Below are positions 8,535 to 17,022 of a stretch of DNA of 64,000 bases, piece by piece. This DNA comes from Pseudoalteromonas gelatinilytica (GTDB taxonomy: Bacteria > Pseudomonadota > Gammaproteobacteria > Enterobacterales > Alteromonadaceae): contig NZ_LRRU01000007.1 in the NCBI RefSeq assembly GCF_001641615.1, positions 1 through 64,000 of the forward strand, in the 5' to 3' direction. The notes under the pieces are model-generated. The model saw only the letters and a list, made by a program, of their open reading frames with translations. It ran no database searches and had not been told where the DNA came from. A program made the position numbers and the translations under genes. The first letter of the stretch is position 1; every line of letters begins with the position of its first letter.

Positions 8535-10931
8535 ATGATTTTAAGTTATTTGATCACCGCGCTGCGTGCGTTTAAAAACCAAAAGCAGCACTTTATTTTA
8601 AATGTTCTGGGTTTAAGTGTGGGCTTAGCTGCGGCAATTCTAGTTGCTTTGTTTGCAAAAAATGAGCTTTCGTACGATAGCCAACAGCCTCATGCGGAGC
8701 GTGTTTATCGCGTTGGCCAAGACTTCTCAAAACTTGGTTTAGCTGTGGTGCCTATTTTTAATTATGTGCAGTCAAAGCAGGCTGAAGATTACAGCCAAGT
8801 TGAAGAAGTGTTCGGATTAACTATGGTCGAGCTGACCCGTGAAGCCATGGTGGATGTGAGTTACCGCAACCAAGGCTATAAGTTAAATGCCTTATATGGT
8901 GCAACAGCAAATATTGAAAACTTTATTGCTATGAAGACGATTGCGGGTGACTTAAAAACAGCAATGAGTACACCAGATAGCCTCGCTTTAAGTGAATCAG
9001 AAGCACTGCGCATTTTTGGTCGCACCGATGTAGTTGGTGAAACACTTACACATGAACAAGGACAGTATACAGTGCGTGCCGTGTTTGCAGACTTAACAGA
9101 CAACACCCACTTTGCCTTTAAAAACCTTGTTTATGTTAAGCATGATCCAAGCGAAATAGATATCAACAGTAGTTATGTTTATATGCGTGTAGCTGAGGGC
9201 ACCGATACAGATGCATTAGCTAAAACCTTAACAGAGCGCTTTTTTAGCGGTTCTATGTTGGAGCAAGTTAGTTTAGAGCTGCATCCATTACTTGATTTGC
9301 ACCTAACGGCTAAATCACCGTTTGAGATGAAAGCGGGTGGTGCTAAACAAGTGGTGATGATCTGTGTTGGTTTAAGCGTGTTACTTATTCTTATTGCAGG
9401 TTTTAACTTTATTAATATGACCGTCGCTCAATCGACTAAACGTGCAAAAGAAGTGGGTGTGCGCAAAGCGCTTGGCGCAAGTAAAGGCCAATTAGTAACG
9501 CAGTTTTTATCTGAATCTGTGTTGGTATCAATGCTTTCAATGGTGATTGCATGTGCTTTAGTGGAGCTATTTTTACCAAGCTTTAACCAACTAGTAGACC
9601 GCGAATTGGTCGTGAATTATGCCTCTGAATTTGGCATTGCCATTATTGTGGTCGCAATTGCTGTGGGCATATTAGCTGGGCTTTATCCTGCATTCTTTAT
9701 TTCGTCATTCAGTGCAAAACGCGTTTTAAGTGGTGACTTACAGCGTGGTAATACTGCAATATGGGTTCGTAAGAGCTTACTAACCTTACAGGCCTCACTA
9801 GCAATAGGTTTAATCATTGCCTCTATTACCTTGTTAAAGCAATTAACTTACTTACAAAGCTTACCTTTAGGCTATGAAACAACACAAAGATTGGTTATTT
9901 CAGAGCTACCAGTAGGCGAAGTATTCACAAAAGAAAAAAATGCTTTAGTTAACCGTATCAGTGCAATTCAAGGCGTACAACAAACAACAGTCATTGATAC
10001 CCGTTTAACCGTTTCAATCAATAATACACTTATGCCAACGTGGCCAAATGGTGAAGCGTCTGGCAGCTTAACGCCTGTTGTTGGCGCAAGCTACGATGTT
10101 GTAAAAACACTTGGATTAAAACTGGTTGCTGGTCGTGACTTTAGTCGTGAATTTGCTGGTGATTGGGCAAGCCGTGCAAATGGAGTAACAAGTACGGGCA
10201 CCATTGTGACTGAATCTGTTGCAAGGCAAGCGGGTTACACTAACATGAGTGACATTATCGGTAAGGTAATTAAAGACTCAGGTCGCGGCGTAGATATGCG
10301 TGTTGTGGGTGTGGTTGAAGATGTAAAGGTAGGTAATGCTAAAGATGCCAACTCAAATATTATGTTTTTATGTGGCTTTAACTTTTTATCACCTGTATCA
10401 GAATTAATTTTAACGATTGATCAGCAAAACTTGCCTTATATTAAAGCTCAGATCGCAGAAGTATTAGCAAGCTCAGCCAATATCTATGAGCCAAAAATTA
10501 ACTTACTCGCAGACAACTACAAAACTCTGTTAAAAGGTGATGAGCGAATTTCGAATGTAGTTTTAATCTTTACCGGTCTTGCTGTGTTCTTAACTTGTTT
10601 AGGTACCTTTGGTTTGGCTTCGTTTGCAACAGTGCGTCGTCAAAAAGAAGTGGCCGTTCGAAAAGTGCTAGGTGCATCACGCATCAGTATCGTAAATATC
10701 ATTGCTAAAGAGTTCTTAGTGCTGGTGGGGGTGAGTATTGCTATTGCGTATCCAGTGACTTACTTCTTGGTAGGTGATTGGTTAGCAAACTTTAATGACC
10801 GCATTGAACAAGCAGTATGGGTGTATTTAGTTGCCGCTGTCGCGGTGGCCGCCATTACCTGGGTTACTGTTGCAAGTTTAGCCTTTAAGGCCGCAAGCAC
10901 CAGACCATCACTTATCTTACGATATGAATAA
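8535..10931 (+). CDS. ABC transporter permease, double MacB_PCD/FtsX
   Basis: An in-frame start at 8505 overlaps the ATPase gene, but the ATG at 8535 follows AGAGGTGG at good spacing and begins the typical N-terminus MILSYLITALRAFKNQK, so I use it (798 residues). The protein has two copies of a MacB-like periplasmic domain plus FtsX domain, the first FtsX part at about 280-400 (VGVRKALGASKGQLVTQFL) and the second at about 675-798 (VAVRKVLGASRISIVNIIAKEF). This duplicated form is common in Bacteroidetes and Alteromonadales. It forms the inner-membrane part of the exporter with the two preceding genes. Confidence 0.92.
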   Translation: MILSYLITALRAFKNQKQHFILNVLGLSVGLAAAILVALFAKNELSYDSQQPHAERVYRVGQDFSKLGLAVVPIFNYVQSKQAEDYSQVEEVFGLTMVELTREAMVDVSYRNQGYKLNALYGATANIENFIAMKTIAGDLKTAMSTPDSLALSESEALRIFGRTDVVGETLTHEQGQYTVRAVFADLTDNTHFAFKNLVYVKHDPSEIDINSSYVYMRVAEGTDTDALAKTLTERFFSGSMLEQVSLELHPLLDLHLTAKSPFEMKAGGAKQVVMICVGLSVLLILIAGFNFINMTVAQSTKRAKEVGVRKALGASKGQLVTQFLSESVLVSMLSMVIACALVELFLPSFNQLVDRELVVNYASEFGIAIIVVAIAVGILAGLYPAFFISSFSAKRVLSGDLQRGNTAIWVRKSLLTLQASLAIGLIIASITLLKQLTYLQSLPLGYETTQRLVISELPVGEVFTKEKNALVNRISAIQGVQQTTVIDTRLTVSINNTLMPTWPNGEASGSLTPVVGASYDVVKTLGLKLVAGRDFSREFAGDWASRANGVTSTGTIVTESVARQAGYTNMSDIIGKVIKDSGRGVDMRVVGVVEDVKVGNAKDANSNIMFLCGFNFLSPVSELILTIDQQNLPYIKAQIAEVLASSANIYEPKINLLADNYKTLLKGDERISNVVLIFTGLAVFLTCLGTFGLASFATVRRQKEVAVRKVLGASRISIVNIIAKEFLVLVGVSIAIAYPVTYFLVGDWLANFNDRIEQAVWVYLVAAVAVAAITWVTVASLAFKAASTRPSLILRYE

Positions 10932-10953
10932 CAGTTAACTAATTCCCAACTAT

Positions 10954-10979
10954 AAGCCCAGCAATACAGCTGGGCTTTC
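10954..10979 (+). terminator. terminator of the efflux operon
   Basis: AAGCCCAGC and GCTGGGCTT form a 9-bp stem with a 6-nt loop, followed by a short T-rich tail, 22 bp after the permease stop codon. Confidence 0.75.
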
Positions 10980-10992
10980 TACTTTTAAATGA

Positions 10993-11099
10993 GTCGCCAT
11001 GAATGACAACCTACGGTAGGACGTGCTTTAGCGCGTTAATATGTATTCTTTGTCGCCATAAATGACGACCTACGGTAGGGCGTGCTTTAGTGCGTTAAT
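10993..11099 (+). repeat. two REP copies upstream of the RAYT gene
   Basis: Copies start at 10993 and 11052 (59-bp period). Each reads GTCGCCAT(A/G)AATGAC, then CCTACGGTAGG, then a hairpin CGTGCTTTAGCGCG or a close variant. The GTAG head followed by an imperfect hairpin is the form RAYT transposases recognise. They belong to the same family as the five copies downstream of the gene. Confidence 0.88.
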
Positions 11100-11142
11100 C
11101 TACTATATTTAATGTTCTACAATTTTATGAAAAGGATTTTTC

Positions 11143-11589
11143 ATGAGCTGGAGCCATTTAAAGAAAGGACGAGTTTCAATTCAATCAGGTGAATATTTCA
11201 TAACGTTCAACTGCCATAACAGAAAAGCACTGTTCAGTGATCATAACTTAGCAAAAGTATTTTGTAGGTGTATTGAAATAAATGAATTAATACATCAATG
11301 TTGCTGGTTAACTTGGGTGCTTATGCCCGATCATTTTCATGGTTTATTAAGGCTTAGCGATAGTAGCTTGGGTAAAACAGTTGGTCATCTAAAAGGTCTT
11401 TCTGCTAGAGAGATAAACAATATACGTTGTTTTTCTCAAACGGTATGGCAACCTGCTTACTATGACCATGCACTACGTGAAGAAGAAAGTAGAATAGCTG
11501 TAGCCAGATATATCGCAGCAAACCCTTTGCGAAAAAAACTAGTTGATAATTTAGGTAGTTATCCATATTGGAATTCTGTTTTCTTGTGA
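11143..11589 (+). CDS. REP-associated tyrosine transposase (RAYT, TnpA_REP)
   Basis: A 148-residue Y1-HUH single-strand transposase. It has the HUH motif His64-Phe-His66 in MPDHFHGLLRL and the catalytic tyrosine (Tyr107) in WQPAYYDHALR, followed by the helix with YIAANPLRKKLV typical of the family. Family members nick single-stranded REP hairpins next to a GTAG tetranucleotide. Seven REP copies lie on both sides (10993-11099, 11596-11872), the arrangement called a REPtron. The size is normal and the frame intact, so it may be active. It stands alone, and AAAAGGA lies upstream of the ATG. Confidence 0.93.
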   Translation: MSWSHLKKGRVSIQSGEYFITFNCHNRKALFSDHNLAKVFCRCIEINELIHQCCWLTWVLMPDHFHGLLRLSDSSLGKTVGHLKGLSAREINNIRCFSQTVWQPAYYDHALREEESRIAVARYIAANPLRKKLVDNLGSYPYWNSVFL

Positions 11590-11595
11590 TTGATT

Positions 11596-11872
11596 GTCGC
11601 CATAAATGACGACCTACTTAGGGCGTGCTTTAGCGCGCGGGTATGTATTCTTTGTCGCCATAAATGACGACCTACTTAGGGCGTGCTTTAGCGCGTTAGT
11701 AAGTATTCTTTGTCGCCATAAATGACAACCTACGTAGGACGTGCTTTAGCGCGTTAATATGTATTCTTTGTCGCCATAAATGACGACCTACGTAGGACGT
11801 GCTTTAGCGCGTAAATATGTATTCTGTGTCGCCATAAATGACAACCTACGTAGGACGTGCTTTAGCGCGTCG
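11596..11872 (+). repeat. five tandem REP copies downstream of the RAYT gene
   Basis: Copies start at 11596, 11654, 11712, 11770 and 11828, an exact 58-bp period. Each has GTCGCCATAAATGAC, a CCTAC-GTAGG (or CCTACTTAGG) junction, the hairpin CGTGCTTTAGCGCG and a variable tail with TATTCT. The copies differ by a few bases, so this is not a CRISPR array; there are no unique spacers. Confidence 0.9.
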
Positions 11873-11881
11873 GTATGAGAG

Positions 11882-12409
11882 TTAAAGGTCTTTGACTTTC
11901 ACCGCAGGGTTACCTGCTACTAGAGTATTTGCCGCGACATCTTTGGTAACTATAGCCCCTGCGCCAATCACGGCATTATCAGCAACTTTAATACCCGCAA
12001 GTATAATCGCGCCTGCACCAATCCATACATTGTTGCCGATGCTAATCGGCGCTGCAAAATTAGCTTTTGCTAAACGTTCGGTTGGGTTTACTGCATGCGA
12101 TACCGCGAGTATTTGCACATTAGGGCCTATTAAGCAGTCATCGCCTATCGTAATTTGCGCATCAGTTAGCGGTGCATCGAGCATAGTAGAGTTAATATTT
12201 ATGAAGGTTCGATCACCTATTTTAATACCACTGCCATAATCACAATGAAAACCCGCTTCAATAACAACCTGTTCGCCACAGTGAGCAAACATGCCTTTTA
12301 GTCGTTTTAAATTGCCTTTACTCGGGCTTTTGGCAAATAAACGGCAAATTTCATGGGTATTTTTTCGTTGTTCGAGTAAGGACTTGTCGAGGCTATTAAA
12401 CTCTTTCAT
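11882..12409 (-). CDS. sugar O-acetyltransferase (maltose/galactoside type)
   Basis: A 175-residue acetyl-CoA-dependent transferase of the LacA/Maa/NodL family. A short helical N-terminus (about 1-45) is followed by left-handed beta-helix hexapeptide repeats (IKIGDRTFIN, ITIGDDCLIGPNVQI, ISIGNNVWIGAGAIIL, AVIGAGAIVTKDV) and the catalytic His in SHAVNP. It would acetylate a sugar hydroxyl in the cytoplasm. Divergent from the DeoR regulator. The REP array runs up to 10 bp from its stop codon. The natural substrate cannot be told. Confidence 0.88.
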   Translation of the reverse strand: MKEFNSLDKSLLEQRKNTHEICRLFAKSPSKGNLKRLKGMFAHCGEQVVIEAGFHCDYGSGIKIGDRTFININSTMLDAPLTDAQITIGDDCLIGPNVQILAVSHAVNPTERLAKANFAAPISIGNNVWIGAGAIILAGIKVADNAVIGAGAIVTKDVAANTLVAGNPAVKVKDL

Positions 12410-12511
12410 GGGGCATTTTCATGGTTATATTTGCCAATAGCTTAGCGTGTTGGTGATGAAGATCAAAATAAAGCTGTGTAGGTTAACGATCATTCACTTG
12501 CCATTTATATT

Positions 12512-12547
12512 GTTTCGTTTAAAATCTCAAAACTTTCGAAACGAAAC
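12512..12547. promoter_or_regulatory. candidate DeoR-family operator
   Basis: TTTCGTTT at 12513-12520 and CTTTCGAAACGAAA at 12533-12546 lie just before the DeoR start. Repeats of TTTCGTTT/AAACGAAA are typical operators of DeoR-family sugar regulators such as AgaR and GlpR. Autoregulation, and control of glmS by read-through, would follow. Inference from motif type only. Confidence 0.5.
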
Positions 12548-12563
12548 TTATGTGGTTCACTTT

Positions 12564-13334
12564 ATGACAAAACGAAACACTCAACAACGTCGCCATACTA
12601 TCTTAAGCCAAGTGAATGAACTTGGTGAAGTTGCTGTTGAAGCGTTAGCAGAGCAGTTTCAAACTTCTGAAGTGACGATACGTAAAGATCTGACAGCCCT
12701 TGAAAAAAGTGGCTTGTTGCTACGCCGTTATGGTGGTGCTATTGCCTTGCCGCAAGAAATCGTTGCAAATAGCAACGAGAAAAGCGACTCGCTTCGCAAA
12801 ATGGCAATCGCACAGGCGGCTGCAAAGCTTATTAAAGATCATAACCGCATCATCATTGATAGCGGCCGAACTACAGCGGCGATGATCCCTGAGCTTGCAA
12901 GTAAGCGCGGTTTAGTGGTGATGACAAATGCTATTAATGTCGCTAACCGACTGCTTTCATTAGAAAATGAGCCAACACTTTTGATGACCGGCGGAACTTG
13001 GGATCCACACTCAGAATCGTTTCAGGGCCAAGTTGCTGAGAATGTTCTACGCTCTTACGACTTTGACCAACTTTTTATTGGTGCCGATGGCATTGATATT
13101 GATAGAGGTACTACAACCTTCAATGAATTAGTTGGGCTTAGCCAGGTGATGGCTGAAGCTGCCCGAGAGGTAGTGGTGCTGGTTGAGTCAGAAAAAATTG
13201 GCCGAAGAATACCGAATTTAGAACTGCCTTGGCAGCGTGTAACCACAGTTATCACAGACAACAACCTAAGCGCAGATAAGCGCGAGGCGATAACAGCATG
13301 TGGTGTACAGCTGATCTGTGCAGAAATTGAATAA
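12564..13334 (+). CDS. DeoR-family regulator preceding glmS (GlmR-like)
   Basis: A long in-frame extension to 12447 exists, but it covers the operator-like repeats and lacks family similarity; the ATG at 12564 gives the usual N-terminus MTKRNTQQRRHTIL, so I start there (256 residues). An N-terminal DeoR winged helix (EVAVEALAEQFQTSEVTIRKDLTALEKSGLLLRRYGGA) is followed by a C-terminal sugar-phosphate sensor domain of the DeoR type (DSGRTTAAMIP, FIGADGID, VVVLVESEKIG). A DeoR gene directly upstream of glmS is widespread in Pseudomonas and relatives (GlmR), so it probably adjusts amino-sugar synthesis. Confidence 0.88.
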   Translation: MTKRNTQQRRHTILSQVNELGEVAVEALAEQFQTSEVTIRKDLTALEKSGLLLRRYGGAIALPQEIVANSNEKSDSLRKMAIAQAAAKLIKDHNRIIIDSGRTTAAMIPELASKRGLVVMTNAINVANRLLSLENEPTLLMTGGTWDPHSESFQGQVAENVLRSYDFDQLFIGADGIDIDRGTTTFNELVGLSQVMAEAAREVVVLVESEKIGRRIPNLELPWQRVTTVITDNNLSADKREAITACGVQLICAEIE

Positions 13335-13430
13335 CCCGTAATAAGACCGACAACACCTTATTACGCATCATTTTATGACAACACATCTCGCCCAAAGTAA
13401 AACACTTTGGCATGTGCAAAAGGAGAGATT

Positions 13431-15251
13431 ATGTGTGGAATCGTTGGGGCTGTTGCAGAACGCCCAGTAAATAAAATTCTTGTTGAAGGCCTAAAACGCC
13501 TTGAATACCGTGGTTATGATTCGGCAGGTGTGGCTTTACTTAAAGGTACTGAGCTTAACACTGTAAAAGCAGTGGGTAAGGTTGCTAACCTTGAAGCGGC
13601 ACTGAATGAAGCTGCTGTTAAAGGCACTACTGGTATTGCACATACTCGTTGGGCTACCCATGGTAGTGTAACCGAAGCGAATGCACACCCTCATATTTCG
13701 AACAGCGAAATTGCCCTCGTTCATAACGGTATTATCGAAAACCATGCCAGCCTACGCGATGCGCTTAAAGGCGACGGTTATGAGTTTTTATCAGAAACAG
13801 ACACTGAAGTTATGGTGCACCTTATTCACCAACTTCGCCAACAACACGATACGCTTTTAGCTGCAGTACAGGCTGCTGTGAAGCAGTTTGAAGGTGCATT
13901 TGGTACGGTTGTATTTGATAAAGCGAACGACAACGAAATCATCGTAGCGCGCTCAGGTAGCCCACTGGTGATTGGTTTAGGTCTTGGCGAAAACTTTATT
14001 GCCTCTGACCAACTTGCTCTATTACCTGTTACACGTACCTTTATTTACCTTGAAGAAGGTGATGTTGCTCGTATTACCCGTGACAGTGTAGAAATCTTTG
14101 ATGCAAATGGTGATGCAGTTGAGCGCGAAGTGATTGAATCAAACATTACGCAAGATGCATCAGGTAAAGGCGAATATCGTCACTACATGCTGAAAGAAAT
14201 TTACGAGCAGCCACTTGCTGTACGTAACACCCTTGATGGCCGCCTAATTAATGACACTGTCGCGATCGATGCCTTTGGCGAAAGCGCTCAGCAAATCTTT
14301 AAAGACGTAAAACACGTGCAAATTATTGCCTGTGGTACTTCATACCACTCAGGTATGGTTGCTCGTTACTGGCTTGAACAGTTTGCTGGTGTGAGCTGTA
14401 ACGTTGAGATTGCTTCTGAGTTCCGTTACCGCGAATCATTTGTACATGAAAATAGCTTACTTGTGACCATTTCACAGTCTGGTGAAACAGCTGATACGCT
14501 TGCTGCACTGCGTCTTGCAAAACAGCAAGGTTACATGGCGTCAATGACCATTTGTAACGTGCCGGGTTCATCATTAGTACGTGAATCTGATTTAGCCTTT
14601 ATGACTAAAGCGGGTGCTGAAATTGGTGTTGCATCAACTAAAGCCTTCACCACACAGCTTGTTGGCTTATTAATGCTTACGGCATCTATTGCCCAAGAAA
14701 AAGGCCTAGATCAAAGTGCGATTGTGAATGCAATCAAAACACTTCCTAACAAGTTAGAAGAAGCACTACTGCTTGCAGAGGGCATTGAAGATTTAGCTGA
14801 AGAGTTTGCTGATAAGCACCACTCACTATTCTTAGGTCGTGGTTCACAATACCCAATCGCGATGGAAGGTGCGCTTAAGCTGAAAGAGATTTCATACATT
14901 CACGCCGAAGCATATGCAGCGGGTGAGCTTAAGCATGGTCCTCTTGCGTTGATTGATGCAGACATGCCAATCATTGTTGTAGCACCAAACAACGAGTTAC
15001 TTGAAAAGCTTAAATCAAACGTAGAAGAAGTACGTGCCCGTGGCGGTATTATCTATGTATTCGCAGACAAAGACTCAGCGTTTGAATCTGACGAAACAAT
15101 GCGTGTAATCAACGTAAACCATGTGGATGACGTGATTGCTCCGGTTGTATATACAATTCCGCTACAGCTGCTTTCATACTATGTTGCGGTTATTAAAGGC
15201 ACCGACGTAGACCAACCTCGAAACCTAGCAAAATCGGTAACGGTTGAGTAA
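13431..15251 (+). CDS. glmS: glutamine-fructose-6-phosphate aminotransferase (isomerizing)
   Basis: Makes glucosamine-6-phosphate from fructose-6-phosphate and glutamine, the first step to UDP-GlcNAc for peptidoglycan and LPS. The ATG at 13431 follows AAGGAGAG and begins MCGIVGA; removal of Met exposes the nucleophilic Cys, so the upstream start at 13407 is wrong. Glutaminase domain about 1-240; two SIS domains in the C-terminal half ([24 protein letters not shown]) and the C-terminal sequence LAKSVTVE. 606 residues is the standard length. I saw no glmS ribozyme upstream, as expected in Gram-negatives. Confidence 0.97.
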   Translation: MCGIVGAVAERPVNKILVEGLKRLEYRGYDSAGVALLKGTELNTVKAVGKVANLEAALNEAAVKGTTGIAHTRWATHGSVTEANAHPHISNSEIALVHNGIIENHASLRDALKGDGYEFLSETDTEVMVHLIHQLRQQHDTLLAAVQAAVKQFEGAFGTVVFDKANDNEIIVARSGSPLVIGLGLGENFIASDQLALLPVTRTFIYLEEGDVARITRDSVEIFDANGDAVEREVIESNITQDASGKGEYRHYMLKEIYEQPLAVRNTLDGRLINDTVAIDAFGESAQQIFKDVKHVQIIACGTSYHSGMVARYWLEQFAGVSCNVEIASEFRYRESFVHENSLLVTISQSGETADTLAALRLAKQQGYMASMTICNVPGSSLVRESDLAFMTKAGAEIGVASTKAFTTQLVGLLMLTASIAQEKGLDQSAIVNAIKTLPNKLEEALLLAEGIEDLAEEFADKHHSLFLGRGSQYPIAMEGALKLKEISYIHAEAYAAGELKHGPLALIDADMPIIVVAPNNELLEKLKSNVEEVRARGGIIYVFADKDSAFESDETMRVINVNHVDDVIAPVVYTIPLQLLSYYVAVIKGTDVDQPRNLAKSVTVE

Positions 15252-15265
15252 GTTAAAGTATCGAG

Positions 15266-15290
15266 AGCCGGCTAATTAGCCGGCTTTTTT
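15266..15290 (+). terminator. terminator after glmS
   Basis: AGCCGGCTAATTAGCCGGCT is self-complementary and followed by six T, 15 bp after the glmS stop. A nearly identical hairpin ends the next gene (16992-17015). Confidence 0.9.
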
Positions 15291-15323
15291 GTGCCTGTAA
15301 TTTGCTTAATTACTGTTCATTGA

Positions 15324-15339
15324 TGCAATTTGTATTGCA
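15324..15339. promoter_or_regulatory. palindrome upstream of the D-aminoacylase
   Basis: TGCAAT-TTGT-ATTGCA is a perfect 6+4+6 palindrome 43 bp before the start codon. It could be an operator. No regulator is identified. Confidence 0.35.
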
Positions 15340-15381
15340 ATTTATTAGGATGGTTAAACACTCAGGCTAAGGATAATAACA

Positions 15382-16968
15382 ATGAAAAAGCGCAGTGTTT
15401 TAACCTCTATAGGATTGTCTGTATTAGTGCTCAGCTCGGGGATTACTTATGGGCAATCTTTTGATCTCATCATCAAAAACGCGATGTTGCTCGATGGTCG
15501 TGGTGGCAAAGCGGTTCGCGCAGATGTTGGTATTGAAAGCGGCAAGATCACTAAAATTGGTGATATGGCGGCTTACAAAGCTCACCAAGTTATAGATGCC
15601 AATGGCAAGGTTGTAGCGCCGGGCTTTATCGATTTACATTCCCATGCTGAGCGTTCAATTGCAGAGCTGCCTCGGCTCGATAATTTAGTGCAGCAGGGTA
15701 TCACCACTATTTTGGGCGGTAACTGTGGTTTCTCTCCTGTCGACTTTAAACAATTTTTTGCGCAAACCGAGCATTCACCTCTAGGGCCTAACTTAGCCTT
15801 ATTAATTGGCCATAATGATGTTCGTAAGGCTGTTATGGGTGAAGAGCAACGACTTGCCACTGCTGATGAGCTAAAAGCAATGCAAGCACTGGTCGATAAA
15901 GCGATGCAGCAGGGGGCGTTCGGTTTATCGACTGGGCTTAAATATGTTCCAGGTGTGTACTCAAACTTTGCTGAGGTAAAGGTGCTTGCCGAAACCGCTC
16001 ATGCGCAGCATGGGTTTTTTGCCTCTCATATGCGCGATGAAGGCGCAGAGATTGTTACGGCGATGAATGAAGTGATCGATGTTGCAAAAGAGACCGGCAT
16101 TCCTGTGCATATTTCTCATCATAAGCTGATTGGTCATCCAAATTGGGGTGAGAGTAAGCACACTATTCAGATGATCCGTGATGCTCGTAAAGCGGGTTTA
16201 GATGTCACCCTCGATCAGTATCCTTACACGGCTTCTTCTACGCGATTTGCTATTTTATTTCCTGCATGGTCATTGGCTGGTGGCCAAGCTGAGGTTGAAA
16301 AGCGTCTACACGATCCAGAGTTAAGGCAAAAAATAAAACAAGGTTTGATCAAAAATATCCGTGAAGACAGAGGCGGTGGTGACCCCGCAAGGCTGCAAAT
16401 AGCGCATTATGCGGCAAACCCTGCATGGGATGGGCTAACCTTTGCTGAAGTATTAAAACGTGAAGGGCGAGCGCAAAGTATTGATGAAGCTGCTGAACTT
16501 GCCATGGAAATTCAAGCAAATGGCGGTGCTCAGGGGATCTTCCACGCTATTAATGAAGATGATGTTAAGTACATTATGGCTTACCCAATTACTGCAATCG
16601 CCACCGATGCGGGTGGTTCAGAACTTGGTAAAGGCAACCCCCATCCAAGAGGATACGGCACCTTCCCCAGAGTATTAGGTCATTATGTTCGTGAACAAGG
16701 GGTGATTTCGTTACCTGATGCAATACGTAAAATGACCAGTTTACCCGCAGCAAGAATGGGCCTCACTGACCGAGGAGTGATAGCAAAAGGCTATGCTGCT
16801 GATATTGTTATACTCGACCCTGCGACGGTTGCTGATAAATCAACGTTTAGCGCACCACATCAGTACGCAGAAGGAGTTGAATTCGTCATTATTAATGGCC
16901 AAGTCATTAAATCACCGGATGGCATGACAGGTAAAAGCGCTGGGAAAATATTGCGCCATACGCTTTAA
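15382..16968 (+). CDS. secreted N-acyl-D-amino-acid deacylase family amidohydrolase
   Basis: 528 residues with an N-terminal signal peptide (cleavage near ITYG-QS), so periplasmic. It shows the D-aminoacylase/amidohydrolase signature GFIDLHSHAE with metal ligands His86 and His88, a Cys ligand candidate in GGNCGFSP, GLKYVPGVYS, SHMRDEG and HISHHK (further His ligands), and TDAGGSELGKGNPHPRGYGTFPR near the C-terminus. The family hydrolyses N-acyl-D-amino acids or D-containing dipeptides with Zn2+. It lies between glmS and a convergent TonB receptor, and begins a group of hydrolase genes pointing to use of acylated amino acids or peptides. Exact substrate unknown. Confidence 0.9.
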   Translation: MKKRSVLTSIGLSVLVLSSGITYGQSFDLIIKNAMLLDGRGGKAVRADVGIESGKITKIGDMAAYKAHQVIDANGKVVAPGFIDLHSHAERSIAELPRLDNLVQQGITTILGGNCGFSPVDFKQFFAQTEHSPLGPNLALLIGHNDVRKAVMGEEQRLATADELKAMQALVDKAMQQGAFGLSTGLKYVPGVYSNFAEVKVLAETAHAQHGFFASHMRDEGAEIVTAMNEVIDVAKETGIPVHISHHKLIGHPNWGESKHTIQMIRDARKAGLDVTLDQYPYTASSTRFAILFPAWSLAGGQAEVEKRLHDPELRQKIKQGLIKNIREDRGGGDPARLQIAHYAANPAWDGLTFAEVLKREGRAQSIDEAAELAMEIQANGGAQGIFHAINEDDVKYIMAYPITAIATDAGGSELGKGNPHPRGYGTFPRVLGHYVREQGVISLPDAIRKMTSLPAARMGLTDRGVIAKGYAADIVILDPATVADKSTFSAPHQYAEGVEFVIINGQVIKSPDGMTGKSAGKILRHTL

Positions 16969-16991
16969 TTTATTAATCATTGAATGATAAT

Positions 16992-17015
16992 AAAGCCGGC
17001 TAATTAGCCGGCTTT
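16992..17015. terminator. terminator between the convergent deacylase and TonB receptor genes
   Basis: AAAGCCGGCTAATTAGCCGG followed by CTTT folds into a strong hairpin. It lies 24 bp after the deacylase stop and 8 bp from the stop of the convergent receptor, so it can serve both strands. Confidence 0.75.
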
Positions 17016-17022
17016 CTAGTGT

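Noticed and set aside
10993..11872. CRISPR array
   Set aside because: The repeats have no unique spacers; whole 58-bp units are tandem and nearly identical, and a RAYT gene, not cas genes, is adjacent.
12447..12563. N-terminal extension of the DeoR regulator
   Set aside because: It would include the operator-like repeats and residues unlike the family; the ATG at 12564 gives the usual N-terminus.
13335..13430. glmS ribozyme or other riboswitch before glmS
   Set aside because: The gap is 96 bp and shows no ribozyme core; such ribozymes are a feature of Gram-positive bacteria.
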